DNA of 64,000 nt from Nitrososphaerota archaeon (GTDB lineage Archaea; Thermoproteota; Nitrososphaeria; Nitrososphaerales; Nitrososphaeraceae). Location: contig VBPX01000041.1 of assembly GCA_005877075.1 (NCBI GenBank), positions 38,312 to 102,311 on the forward strand. The letters run 5' to 3'. Of this stretch, positions 1 to 8,283 are shown in pieces (the stretch's first letter is position 1; the number at the start of each line of letters is the position of its first letter). The notes beneath the pieces are model-generated. The model searched no databases and was not told the DNA's origin. It was given only the letters and a program-made list of their open reading frames with translations. The position numbers and the translations under genes are program-made.

Positions 1-884
1 GTTGATTTATCGTTAGTTGCACCAAATTTTTCTTTCATTATCTTTGCATAAATACGTCGTGCTGCCCTAAACTTGGCTATCTCCTCAAAAAATTCCATTG
101 TACAGCAGAAAAAGAACGATAGGCGAGGAGCAAATTCGTCAACATTCAACCCTCGTGATGTACATGTCTTGATGTACTCTATTGCATTAGCAAATGTAAA
201 TGCCAATTCTTGAATTGCATTTGAACCTGCTTCGCGCATATGGTAACCAGAAATGCTTATGGGATACCATTGTGGAACAGATTTAGAACAATACTGAATC
301 ATATCTCCAATAATTCGCATCGATTGTCTTGGTGGATAGATATATGTATTCCGTGCAATATACTCCTTTAAGATATCATTTTGAGTCGTTCCCCTCAAAA
401 TACTAGATGAAACTCCCTGTGATTCTGCGACGACAATGTAGAGTGCCAAAAGGGTTGACGCAGTTGAATTTATAGTCATTGAGGTACTTACCTTCTCGAG
501 AGGAATATTCTGAAAACATGTCATCATATTATCAATAGAACTGATTGCAACTCCAGTTCGCCCAACTTCTCCTTGGGAATATTGGTTGTCAGAATCTCTT
601 CCTGTTTGCGTCGGAAGGTCAAAAGCTAGAGAGAGTCCTGTCTGTCCGTGTTCTAACAAGAATCTAAATCTATTGTTAGTCTCTTCTGCACTCCCAAATC
701 CACTGTACTGACGCATGGTCCATTGTCGCTCTCTGTACATGTTAGGATATAGTCCGCGCGTATACGGAAATCTGCCTGCTTCTTCCTCATCGTACTCCGT
801 TTTGACAAGATCTTTTGAAGAAAAAATTCTTTTTACAGGAATCCCTGAATCAGTTTTCAAATTATTTACATCCTGTTTTGCCAT
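1..884 (-). CDS. mcmA1: Methylmalonyl-CoA mutase large (catalytic) subunit, 3' end outside window
   Basis: Reading leftward from the ATG at 884 gives about 294 residues with no stop, so the C-terminal part lies beyond the window. The frame contains the mutase N-terminal TIM-barrel sequence: [20 protein letters not shown] at residues about 37-56, then [15 protein letters not shown] and later [14 protein letters not shown], all typical of the alpha chain. The enzyme rearranges (R)-methylmalonyl-CoA to succinyl-CoA with adenosylcobalamin; in Thaumarchaeota this belongs to the 3-hydroxypropionate/4-hydroxybutyrate CO2-fixation cycle (family knowledge). A GGAGAG Shine-Dalgarno-like sequence precedes the ATG. 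It follows meaB by 12 nt on the same strand, so the two are probably co-transcribed. The cobalamin-binding domain is a separate gene (1918-2334), as usual for archaeal split mutases. Confidence 0.95.
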   Translation of the reverse strand, partial: MAKQDVNNLKTDSGIPVKRIFSSKDLVKTEYDEEEAGRFPYTRGLYPNMYRERQWTMRQYSGFGSAEETNNRFRFLLEHGQTGLSLAFDLPTQTGRDSDNQYSQGEVGRTGVAISSIDNMMTCFQNIPLEKVSTSMTINSTASTLLALYIVVAESQGVSSSILRGTTQNDILKEYIARNTYIYPPRQSMRIIGDMIQYCSKSVPQWYPISISGYHMREAGSNAIQELAFTFANAIEYIKTCTSRGLNVDEFAPRLSFFFCCTMEFFEEIAKFRAARRIYAKIMKEKFGATNDKS

Positions 885-896
885 AGTTCTACTCTC

Positions 897-1805
897 CTAC
901 ACTATAATCTTTTTTGCGAAATTTAAAGCTGCATTATAGGGCTCTACTTCTTTTTTTAATATTCTACTTACAAGTTTCTTGTACTCTTCACTATTCATAA
1001 TCTTTTCAATAGATTTTTCTTTGATTACATTTAAAATCATATCTCTTAATTCGTTCTCTAGTATGGATCTTTCTCTTAATTGATATTTTTCATCATCTAA
1101 TAATTTAACAAGAGATTTTGTTAGTTCCTTTATTCCTTCTTGCATCTTTGCTGAACATTTGAGAACCAATTTATTGTCATTATTACCAATCAGGTCAGAG
1201 ATAATGTTATATAATATTGTAGATCCTTCCAAATCTGATTTATTAATAACATAGATATCGCCAATTTCTGTTAATCCTGCTTTTATTGCCTGTATGCTGT
1301 CACCTGTTTGTGGATTGAAGATCACTACTGTAATATTGACTGCCTTTGAAATTTCGATTTCTAATTGGCCTGCCCCTACGCTTTCTACTAATATCAAATT
1401 ATATCCAGCAGCGTCTAAGATTCTCACTACGTTCCTCAATGATCTTGAAACGCCGCCTTCTGCCCCTCTTGAGGCCATACTTCTCACATAGATTTCGTCA
1501 CTGATTGACATCATACGTACCCTATCTCCGAGAAGAGCTCCTCCAGTTATCGGACTTGATGGATCTACGGCAATGATAGCGACTTTGTATCCTAGAGAAT
1601 GAAATTCGGCAGCTAATCTTCCTATTAGCGTGCTTTTACCCGAACCTGCAGATCCAGTAAATCCTATGGTTCTCGCATTTCCAGTTTTCTTAAAAATTTT
1701 ATGAATTATTTCTGCTGAATCTGGCTCATTATTATCGACAATCGAGATTGCTCTTGATATTGATCTTTTCTCTCCTTTTAGAATTCCGTCTACTAACCCT
1801 GACAC
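897..1805 (-). CDS. meaB: Methylmalonyl-CoA mutase-associated GTPase MeaB/ArgK family
   Basis: 302 residues, the usual family length. A P-loop GSAGSGKST lies at residues 51-59, followed by VDPSSPITGGALLGDRVRM, the signature of MeaB/ArgK (LAO/AO transport ATPase) G3E GTPases, and a guanine-specificity NKSD motif near residue 210. These proteins are chaperones that protect adenosylcobalamin mutases and gate cofactor loading. The start is a GTG at 1805. The gene sits 12 nt upstream of the mutase large subunit on the same strand and divergent from the B12-binding subunit, which makes methylmalonyl-CoA mutase its very likely client. The older name for the family, arginine/ornithine transport ATPase, should not be used here. 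Confidence 0.95.
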   Translation of the reverse strand: MSGLVDGILKGEKRSISRAISIVDNNEPDSAEIIHKIFKKTGNARTIGFTGSAGSGKSTLIGRLAAEFHSLGYKVAIIAVDPSSPITGGALLGDRVRMMSISDEIYVRSMASRGAEGGVSRSLRNVVRILDAAGYNLILVESVGAGQLEIEISKAVNITVVIFNPQTGDSIQAIKAGLTEIGDIYVINKSDLEGSTILYNIISDLIGNNDNKLVLKCSAKMQEGIKELTKSLVKLLDDEKYQLRERSILENELRDMILNVIKEKSIEKIMNSEEYKKLVSRILKKEVEPYNAALNFAKKIIV

Positions 1806-1884
1806 GATTGATTTAGCTGCGAAGTTAAGTATTAAAAGTTAATCGTGTGTCCAATAATATCAATTGATTCATGAAATTGACAAA

Positions 1885-1897
1885 AAATTTTAAACCT
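1885..1897 (+). promoter_or_regulatory. Probable TATA-box promoter of the B12-binding mutase subunit
   Basis: The stretch AAATTTTAAACC is a TATA-like element about 25-30 nt before the ATG at 1918. That spacing leaves almost no leader, which is typical of archaeal leaderless transcripts. It lies in the 112-nt divergent gap between meaB and mcmA2. Confidence 0.5.
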
Positions 1898-1917
1898 CCA
1901 CTACAAATTTTAGATAT

Positions 1918-2334
1918 ATGTCTACATCTGTACATAGCAAGAAAAAACCAATAAGAGTTCTCGTGTCTAAATTAGGGTTGGACGGTCATGATAGGGGCGC
2001 ATTGGTCATATGTAGAGCGCTTAGAGATTCTGGAATGGAGGTTGTTTATTCTGGACTCTTCTGTACTCCTCAACAGGTTGCAAAAATAGCTATAGATGAG
2101 GATGTTGATGTAGTTGCAATGAGTTTGTTAAATGGTGCTCATCTAACAATATTTCCTAAAGTTGCACGCATATTGGAAGAACATGGCGTTACTGACATCC
2201 TATTGATTGGAGGCGGTGTCATACCTCTTAAGGACAAAAAAATACTTGAAGAAAAAGGAGTAAAAGGAAATTTTGGACCAGGAACGCCCCTGAATATAAT
2301 TATTGATTATATTAATAAAAATCTGAAAAAATAA
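1918..2334 (+). CDS. mcmA2: Methylmalonyl-CoA mutase small subunit, cobalamin-binding
   Basis: 138 residues forming a stand-alone B12-binding domain. The LDGHDRG sequence at residues 21-27 supplies the DxHxxG motif whose histidine (H24) is the lower axial cobalt ligand. GGGVIP and FGPGTP near the C-terminus match the nucleotide-tail binding loops of the family. It pairs with the catalytic subunit encoded divergently at 1-884 to form the split mutase that makes succinyl-CoA. The ATG at 1918 lies just downstream of a TATA-like box, consistent with a leaderless transcript. Confidence 0.96.
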   Translation: MSTSVHSKKKPIRVLVSKLGLDGHDRGALVICRALRDSGMEVVYSGLFCTPQQVAKIAIDEDVDVVAMSLLNGAHLTIFPKVARILEEHGVTDILLIGGGVIPLKDKKILEEKGVKGNFGPGTPLNIIIDYINKNLKK

Positions 2335-2530
2335 TTATTAATTGGTACTAATTTAGTCACAGAAGGCAAAAGCAAAGTTTCTAAGCGCGAAAAACTAGAA
2401 AACATGCTTTCAGACGGGAGCGAAAATTGAACACGAAAATAAAGAAATCGCGCCCGAATTACTGACACATTACCATAACTGTTTCGAGTTACCTTCTGAG
2501 CATGAAAATGACCAAATTGGCTCGAATTAG
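2335..2530 (+). pseudogene. Possible frameshifted short open frame after mcmA2
   Basis: Directly after the mcmA2 stop, the same frame stays open for 31 codons to a TGA at 2428-2430, including an ATG at 2404. Removing one T at 2427-2428 joins it to a second frame that runs to the TAG at 2530. The joined sequence is charged and hydrophilic, with LENMLSDGSENEHENKEI across the joint. I do not recognise it. It may be a decayed small gene, a gene with an indel error, or chance. The gap from 2335 to 2676 holds nothing else I can support. Confidence 0.25.
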
Positions 2531-2676
2531 ATTATAAACAAAGCGTTATTTTTGAGCACAAAAAACTGGTTTATAGAGTATATATTAGAGTAATTATGAT
2601 AAAACACTTGAAATGGATTTTATGTTTGAAGACTCAAAAAGTTTAATCGCATTAAGAAATGTGAGGCTAGTAAAAA

Positions 2677-2850
2677 TTGGCTGATTGGTTAACCGTTTTA
2701 ATTGTAGGAATTATTTTGGTAGCAATCGGCTATATTCTGAAAAGGGTAATGACTGAGGCCATTATTAAAAAATTGGGTTACGTCATTGAAATAATTGGGA
2801 TTGTCGTTATCGTGATAGCAATAATTTTGCTAGTCGTGGCCTTTGTCTAA
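2677..2850 (+). CDS. Small two-helix membrane protein
   Basis: A TTG-initiated frame of 57 residues. It has two hydrophobic stretches: residues about 5-19 (LTVLIVGIILVAIGY) and about 36-57 (VIEIIGIVVIVIAIILLVVA), separated by a short basic and acidic loop (KRVMTEAIIKKLG). GTGAGG lies about 10 nt upstream as a possible ribosome binding site. It would sit in the cytoplasmic membrane as a hairpin. I do not recognise a family. The amphipathic loop and clean hydrophobic pattern argue for a real gene although it is short. Confidence 0.55.
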   Translation: MADWLTVLIVGIILVAIGYILKRVMTEAIIKKLGYVIEIIGIVVIVIAIILLVVAFV

Positions 2851-2885
2851 CAACTGATCCACAATTTTTTGGACTGTTCACGAAC

Positions 2886-2957
2886 CTAATTAATGTCACG
2901 ATATTCTTCGTAATCGTCTAGCACAGTTGGATAGTCTGGCATTCCCATGTAATACAT
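2886..2957 (-). CDS. Possible 23-residue microprotein
   Basis: An ATG frame encoding MYYMGMPDYPTVLDDYEEYR plus three more residues, rich in Tyr and Asp. No family is recognised. It is listed because the composition does not look like random translation of AT-rich DNA, but length alone makes it doubtful. Confidence 0.2.
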   Translation of the reverse strand: MYYMGMPDYPTVLDDYEEYRDIN

Positions 2958-3213
2958 TTTACACTGACAAAGAAATCAAAGAAAAAGAAGAACATAATTA
3001 ATAAGCACATATCTGAATCTGTGAGTGGAATTCGCAAGTCTTGATCATTACCTATTTGAATGAAGTTTTACGCCGATGAAGATATTATTGCATATTGACA
3101 GATTAATTCTCAATTTTATATAATTCATTTAAATTGGCGTTAATAACAGGTTCTGGTGTGAAATTGCAACCATAGACTAAATTACTAGGAAAACAAAGTT
3201 TATGACTATCACA

Positions 3214-3303
3214 TTATGTGTGAATATCTCTAAAATGTAAATCAAGGTTCTCTTGCGTAGGACACAATATACCACATTCTTTGCATTTAAAATTCATCGA
3301 CAT
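3214..3303 (-). CDS. Single C2H2 zinc-finger microprotein
   Basis: 29 residues from the ATG at 3303 (alternative ATG at 3297). The sequence contains FKCKECGILCPTQENLDLHF followed by RDIH, a C-x2-C...H-x4-H pattern that makes essentially the whole protein one zinc finger. AAGGT lies just upstream of the start. Similar one-finger proteins occur at 22876-23001 and 31211-31432. Function is unknown; DNA, RNA or protein binding are all possible. Confidence 0.55.
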   Translation of the reverse strand: MSMNFKCKECGILCPTQENLDLHFRDIHT

Positions 3304-3310
3304 ATACCTT

Positions 3311-3674
3311 TTAATTGTTGCAATTATTTTGAATTCGTGCTAGTGCATCATTCACGGTGTCTTTCTTATCCATGAAAAGTGTAGCTATAATGGGACCATC
3401 ATCTCCATCTTTTTCGGAATGGATATATGACTGTGTTACTTTTTTCAGACCTTCTGCTTCAATTTGGTTCCAGAGCTTTGAATCATCACTTTACAATAAG
3501 TCCAGTGATTCCTGTGGCTGACACATCAGGATGTGACGGAACTGCGTTCCTGCCATTAAGTATCGCTATGTATCCATTTTGCTGGTGTGCATTTACTTGG
3601 TTTGTGAATATTACTGCAGCAGAGATTGACAATATGGCCACGATAGTCAAAGCCGTGAAGATTGTATTTGCCAT
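3311..3674 (-). pseudogene. Exported CHRD-domain protein, frameshifted
   Basis: The first 62 codons from the ATG at 3674 encode a signal-like segment (IFTALTIVAILSISAAVIF) followed by YIAILNGRNAVPSHPDVSAT, which matches the start of a CHRD domain. The frame then stops at 3486-3488. In another frame the next bases encode SKLWNQIEAEGLKKVTQSYI, then HSEKDGDDGPIIATLF, the continuation of the same domain (usual GL..VT.aHIH.g..GenGPvvatLF pattern), ending at 3311. Deleting one A of the AAA at 3490-3492 restores a single frame of about 120 residues. CHRD proteins are secreted or surface proteins of unknown biochemical role. The tail is shorter than a full CHRD domain. Either decayed or an indel error. 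Confidence 0.7.
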
Positions 3675-3879
3675 TATTTAAAAAAAGGCAATACAATTTA
3701 CTAATAACTATAAATCGTATATGCAAAAATAAGACGTCAATAAATAGATAAATAAACCATAATATGTTATAAAAGTCTACTATTACCCTTAGTGTATGCG
3801 CATAACAACATGGATTTAATGTTTTTTTATTATATTACTGATAATTTAAATTGATATTCATTAAATCTCAATTTGTAAA

Positions 3880-4440
3880 ATGACTATTATTGGTGACGCT
3901 TATCGCTGGATATATAGTAAACTTATTTCTCGTCCCACAAATTTTAGTTGGGTTATAAACAATCAACTAGCAGGAAGTGGATTACCGCTGTCTTATGATC
4001 AATTTATGTGGTTAGTAAATCATGGAATAGAGACAATTGTAACTGTAAGGGAAATTCCATTACCCGTACAATGGTTAACAGTTACGGATGTAAAGAATAG
4101 CTCCGCCAATAACGCGAATCTGAACAAAATAAATTATCTACATCTAAGGGTCGAAGACTATCATTCTCCTTCAATTGACGAGATTGATTCTACCGTCAAA
4201 TTTATCGAAAATGAAATTGAAGTAGAAAAAAGATCAGTTTTAGTTCATTGTGCAGCTGGAAAAGGAAGAACTGGCACAATTCTGGGTGCTTATCTATTAA
4301 AAAAAGAAAATATTTCTGCAAAAGAAGCTATAAATAGAATTAGGAAACTAAGACCAGGATCTATTCAAACAGATTCACAAGAAAAGTCTATTCATGAATA
4401 TGAAAAGTATTTAAAAGATAAATCAGCGAACCAAAATTGA
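3880..4440 (+). CDS. Dual-specificity / tyrosine protein phosphatase
   Basis: 186 residues with the phosphatase signature HCAAGKGRTG: nucleophile Cys124 and phosphate-binding Arg130. VEDYHSP around residue 93 provides the likely general-acid Asp loop. The fold is that of the small cysteine-based DSP/PTP family, which dephosphorylates proteins, nucleotides or phosphoinositides; the substrate cannot be told. The start ATG at 3880 follows an AT-rich region with TATA-like sequences. The next gene in the same orientation (4521) is unknown. Confidence 0.88.
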   Translation: MTIIGDAYRWIYSKLISRPTNFSWVINNQLAGSGLPLSYDQFMWLVNHGIETIVTVREIPLPVQWLTVTDVKNSSANNANLNKINYLHLRVEDYHSPSIDEIDSTVKFIENEIEVEKRSVLVHCAAGKGRTGTILGAYLLKKENISAKEAINRIRKLRPGSIQTDSQEKSIHEYEKYLKDKSANQN

Positions 4441-4520
4441 GAATTACTAATAATCCTCTTAGTAACATACTGATATGATTATGATAACATTTTATTGATA
4501 TGAGTTTAGATATTATAATT

Positions 4521-4907
4521 ATGGATTTTGAAAAGCTTGAAAAATGGGCAGATGAAGCAAATATCTCTCGGAACCAAAATTTGAAGTTGAAGGCCAAAAA
4601 AATAGAGGAAGAACTTATGAAAAACCTTACTCAAGCGGATTTATACTTCCCAGTAGAGGATGAAGTCTTGATAACTAAAAATTCTGCTTCTTTTTTGTAT
4701 AAAAATAGCAAGACATATCCTTGCTTATTAGAATTTATTGGAAAGGTACTTCATGTTGATATTCCCATAAAACTTAATGAATGCAAATTTGGTCCCGGGG
4801 GAATCATAGTATCTGCAAATGATAAGGAACAAGCACACAAGATTTTGCATGATTGTTGCCATGAGTTACAGATTCTTCTCAAGGGAAAGGAAGGGCATAT
4901 TAGTTAA
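4521..4907 (+). CDS. Conserved-looking hypothetical protein
   Basis: 128 residues from the ATG at 4521; an in-frame ATG at 4500 would add seven. The TATA-like TTTTATTG near 4488 is about 30 nt before 4521 and too close to 4500, so I prefer 4521. The N-terminal half is charged and helical (KLEKWADEANISRNQNLKLK), and the second half has a FGPGGIIVSAND turn and a Cys-Cys-His patch (DCCHE) near the C-terminus. I do not recognise the family. It may be co-transcribed with the phosphatase 80 nt upstream. Confidence 0.7.
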   Translation: MDFEKLEKWADEANISRNQNLKLKAKKIEEELMKNLTQADLYFPVEDEVLITKNSASFLYKNSKTYPCLLEFIGKVLHVDIPIKLNECKFGPGGIIVSANDKEQAHKILHDCCHELQILLKGKEGHIS

Positions 4908-5162
4908 TTCAAGGTTTACCGCCAACATATTGAAGAAATTTTTGAATAAGAATGATAGTTAGTACTTTTCATTTTTAATTGCTTAAGAAAGTAAACTTGT
5001 AAATCCCTTGCGTAGTCCTGATTCTGAATTATTATCTACTAGCATTTTGTGCCCTCACTTGGTAACCTATGATTCAGGAATTCGCAATATTAGTAATCGA
5101 ATTTATTAAAAAATAAACAACACCTTGTACAAAAATCATAAATGAATTGTTCTATAAGAAAT

Positions 5163-6150
5163 TCACTTTCGTTTAATCAGCTCAAGTAGATTTGATAGCA
5201 TGAATGGCTTTACCAAAACATCTTGTTTACTTACTCCAAGAGAATCAATAACCGTTGTAAGCCGATTAAGGGGATTGGTAGTTGTCAGAATAATTCTTTG
5301 ATTTGGCAGAACGCGATGAATTTCATTTGTCACATTACTTGTTCTCATGTTATCACTTAAATGCATGTCTAAAACAACTATATCAAAATCTTTTTCCTTC
5401 AGTACAGATTGACACTTGTTACCATCTTCAGCTACTATGACATCAAAATCCAATGCACTCAAATATTCTGCATAAAGAGTTATTAAATGAGGTTCAGATT
5501 CCACTACGAGAATTCTAGTGTCATTTCTGTGTGCAAACGTATTGCGTAGCCGATTTAGATCGTATATGTCTAAATCTACCATCAAGTCATGTAAATTCGC
5601 AATCTTGCGCTTTGCATTTAATCTGCTTTGATCCATCATTACATGAGGATGAGGACATATTACTGTTATGTGGTAATTATTTTTCGTCCATTCATCATGG
5701 ACATTTTGACACCACTTCTCTAAAAATTCAGATTCATCAAACCATTTATTTTCGCACCAACAACATGCAGCATCAGCGAAAACAGTTATTTTCGTTTCTT
5801 TACCTTGAATGAGACGTTGATGAAGTGTCTGCTCCAGCATTGCTTTAAGATTCTCAAATGGGGCTATATTTCCTATTAATGCAGATTCATAGTATGGCTT
5901 AAAGTTGATAATCTGTAGATTATTGTAATCAATTTGTTTCTGGTAGTTTTGTATTTTAGCAGATAAATTTGAAATGCTTGAGATGTGCGATTGGTCAAAA
6001 GCATAAACAGATGCATAAATAAAGCTCATTATTTTCTAATCCTTCGTTGATCCAATGTGCAGCCGCATCTGTACGCTCCTGGTCTTTTTCATATAGCAAC
6101 ATAACATGCTTGCCTCCGGAAATTTGGAATGGGTCTTGAAGATTACTCAT
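5163..6150 (-). pseudogene. MEDS sensor domain plus response-regulator receiver protein, frameshifted
   Basis: From the ATG at 6150 the frame encodes GGKHVMLLYEKDQERTDAAA, then HWINEGLENNEL, the start of a MEDS (DcmR sensory) domain, and stops shortly afterwards. The domain continues in a second frame from about 6020 (IYASVYAFDQSHISS) to 5163. Removing one T from the TTT at 6021-6023 joins them into about 328 residues. The C-terminal third is a receiver domain: RILVVESEPHL, a phospho-acceptor Asp in DIVVLDMHLSD, and the conserved Lys in VLVKPF. No output domain follows, so it would act by protein contact. MEDS domains are thought to sense small C1-type or redox signals. Inactive if the indel is real. 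Confidence 0.75.
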
Positions 6151-6465
6151 ATATAGATCGCAAACACCTACTATTAAATTGCGTGGAGAACACTACTTCG
6201 TAAGTTTTAATGTGCGTTATACTTAATTAAGATTGTAGTATAGTTATACAAATTGCCTACGAAATAGGTATTAGACTACGGATTGCTTTTTGAAATCGCA
6301 ATCACGATCTCAATGGAACTAGGGCAAGACGAACATGGATATGAACGTAATATTATAGTAGTAACGATGATAGCATAAATATACAACCGAAGCGGTAAAT
6401 AAAATCTAAAAAAATGAGTCTCTTAAAACATACATTTTTAAAATATTAAATCAAAAAACGACAGT
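6151..6465. other. Intergenic region, no gene seen
   Basis: 315 nt of AT-rich sequence between the start of the MEDS gene and the end of ilvC (both on the minus strand). I see no supported small ORF, RNA or repeat in it. It should contain the promoter of the MEDS gene at its left end. Confidence 0.5.
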
Positions 6466-7464
6466 CTATTCCCCATTTTTCCACATCATCTCTCTCATTT
6501 CACTGCCAACTATCTCTATTTGATTTTTCTCCAGTTGATTCATGAATCTAACAAATGAATTCTTTCCGTACTTCTTGTAAATATTTGACCATTCATTAGC
6601 AAATTCACCTGACTGAATATCCTTAAGCACTTGTTTCATATTTTCTTTTACTTCCTTGTTTATTATTCTTGGTCCTCTAGTAAGACCACCATATCTTGCA
6701 GTTTCACTGACTCTATTATACATCCCTGTTATACCATATTTGTATATCAAATCTACAATTAGTTTTAGTTCATGCAAACATTCGTAATAAGCTACTTCTG
6801 GTTGGTAACCAGCTTCAACCAGAGTCTCAAATGCATTAACTACAAGAGAATGTGCACCTCCACAGAGGTCGACCTGTTCTCCAAACCAGTCTGTTTCTAC
6901 TTCTTCCTTAAATGTAGTTTCTATGACGCCTGGTCTAGTGCTTCCGATGGCTTTAGCAAGTCCCAGTACTGTATTTAATGCATTTCCTGTATAATCCTGA
7001 TAAACAGCAACAAGTGAAGGAGTCCCAAATCCCTCCTGATACAGTTCACGTACTCTCTGACCAGGTCCTTTGGGGGCAACCATTATCACATCAACATTTT
7101 TTGGAGGAACAATCCATTTCCAATGAATGGCTGCTCCATGAGAAAAATTTAGTGTTTTTCCTTCTGAGAGTCCTGGTTCAATTTCATTCTTATAAACACT
7201 GGACTGTTCCATGTCCGGAGTTAAAATATGAATAATATCTGCTGTTTTTGAAGCATCCTTTACCTCTTTAACTATATGTCCATCACCTTCTGCGATTTTC
7301 CATGATTTTCCTTCTTTGTATAATCCAACTATTACATTTAACCCAGAATCCTTCATATTATTTGCCTGTGCTCTTCCCTGTATACCGTAGCCTATTACGG
7401 CAATTGTCTTATTTTTTAGGGGATCTAAAGATACGTCACTATCAAACCATTTTTTTGCAGTCAT
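6466..7464 (-). CDS. ilvC: Ketol-acid reductoisomerase
   Basis: 332 residues, the length of class I KARI. The N-terminal Rossmann motif IAVIGYGIQGRAQ binds NAD(P)H. The C-terminal knotted domain contains ETDWFGEQVDLCGG (metal-binding Asp and Glu) and later YNRVSETARYG. It converts acetolactate or acetohydroxybutyrate to the dihydroxy acid, the substrate of IlvD (17944-19603, broken here). ilvB and ilvN are not in the window. The cofactor preference cannot be read confidently from the loop. Confidence 0.97.
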   Translation of the reverse strand: MTAKKWFDSDVSLDPLKNKTIAVIGYGIQGRAQANNMKDSGLNVIVGLYKEGKSWKIAEGDGHIVKEVKDASKTADIIHILTPDMEQSSVYKNEIEPGLSEGKTLNFSHGAAIHWKWIVPPKNVDVIMVAPKGPGQRVRELYQEGFGTPSLVAVYQDYTGNALNTVLGLAKAIGSTRPGVIETTFKEEVETDWFGEQVDLCGGAHSLVVNAFETLVEAGYQPEVAYYECLHELKLIVDLIYKYGITGMYNRVSETARYGGLTRGPRIINKEVKENMKQVLKDIQSGEFANEWSNIYKKYGKNSFVRFMNQLEKNQIEIVGSEMREMMWKNGE

Positions 7465-7553
7465 ACTTCAAGATATTCTCTGACGTTATATATGCTATTT
7501 AACTTGAAATAATCTTGATCATCGTCCAGCTTAACTAACTAAATTAAGAAAAA

Positions 7554-7682
7554 TCAAATCTCCATCTTCATAAAACATTTCTTGCATTCTAAGACTACGA
7601 CATCAGGCTTATTCTGAAGTATTGAAAACTTTTTGTTACCGCAATTTTTGCATATGGGACAAGCTCTTAATGGTTTTGCCAT
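7554..7682 (-). CDS. Small zinc-ribbon protein
   Basis: 42 residues: MAKPLRACPICKNCGNKKFS followed by a short strand region and VLECKKCFMKMEI. The cysteines (CPICKNC near the start, CKKC near the end) form a likely zinc knuckle pair. It has its own ATG and lies between ilvC and nadM on the same strand, but with gaps. Comparable zinc-ribbon microproteins occur at 15021 and 17683. Function is unknown. Confidence 0.65.
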   Translation of the reverse strand: MAKPLRACPICKNCGNKKFSILQNKPDVVVLECKKCFMKMEI

Positions 7683-7717
7683 GGAATATGGTAGTATAAT
7701 TTCATTTATTCCATTAA

Positions 7718-8281
7718 CTATTTTATATCAGGATATTGTTTAATCTCTCCAGAGGCATTTCCCTGGGTTTCAAATAATACTTTAATCCTCTTTATTCCAT
7801 TGATTTCGGAAAGTATTGCATATACTGCATTTGGTACAAGGTCTTTCCATTCTTTGTTCATTACAATATTCATTCTGATGTTAGTGCCACTACAATTAAC
7901 TTCATCATAAAATTTGGGCGGTCTAATATCAAAAGGTTGAGGGCTTCCAGACAAAAGTTCCAAAACAAATTTGTTACCGGTATAAATATAATTAAATTTA
8001 GGTACCATGGATCTCAAATGTTGAATCCAAATTGAATTATTTTCTAAATTTAAAATTGGGATGATATATACTCTTTTGAGATCAATTTTTTCTTCGATCA
8101 AAGAATTGTGAATAAGGTGTATTCGTTCTCCTGCAGTAAACGGATTTGAAAATGTATAGTTAAATTGAGAACTTCCTATTGCTATTATCAACTCATCACA
8201 ATCTTCTAATATTTGATGGGCAAGATTCAGATGCCCATTATGAAATGGTTGAAACCTTCCCATCATTAATCCAGATTTCAT
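7718..8281 (-). CDS. nadM: Nicotinamide-nucleotide adenylyltransferase (archaeal type)
   Basis: 187 residues. GRFQPFHNGH at residues 8-17 contains the nucleotidyltransferase HxGH motif (H14-H17). SGTNIRMNIVMNKEWKDLVP near residue 130 matches the second ATP-binding region of archaeal NMNATs. It makes NAD+ from NMN and ATP. The start lies 2 nt past the MetRS stop on the same strand, so the two are probably one transcript with coupled translation. Confidence 0.94.
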   Translation of the reverse strand: MKSGLMMGRFQPFHNGHLNLAHQILEDCDELIIAIGSSQFNYTFSNPFTAGERIHLIHNSLIEEKIDLKRVYIIPILNLENNSIWIQHLRSMVPKFNYIYTGNKFVLELLSGSPQPFDIRPPKFYDEVNCSGTNIRMNIVMNKEWKDLVPNAVYAILSEINGIKRIKVLFETQGNASGEIKQYPDIK

Positions 8282-8283
8282 TA

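Noticed and set aside
715-939. Forward open frame of 74 codons
   Set aside because: Overlaps the end of meaB and the start of the mutase gene on the other strand, which both have clear family matches.
3427-3681. 84-codon forward open frame
   Set aside because: It is the complement of the CHRD gene; the reverse strand has a signal peptide and domain matches.
5531-5812. Forward 93-codon frame in the MEDS gene
   Set aside because: Antisense shadow of a recognisable domain.
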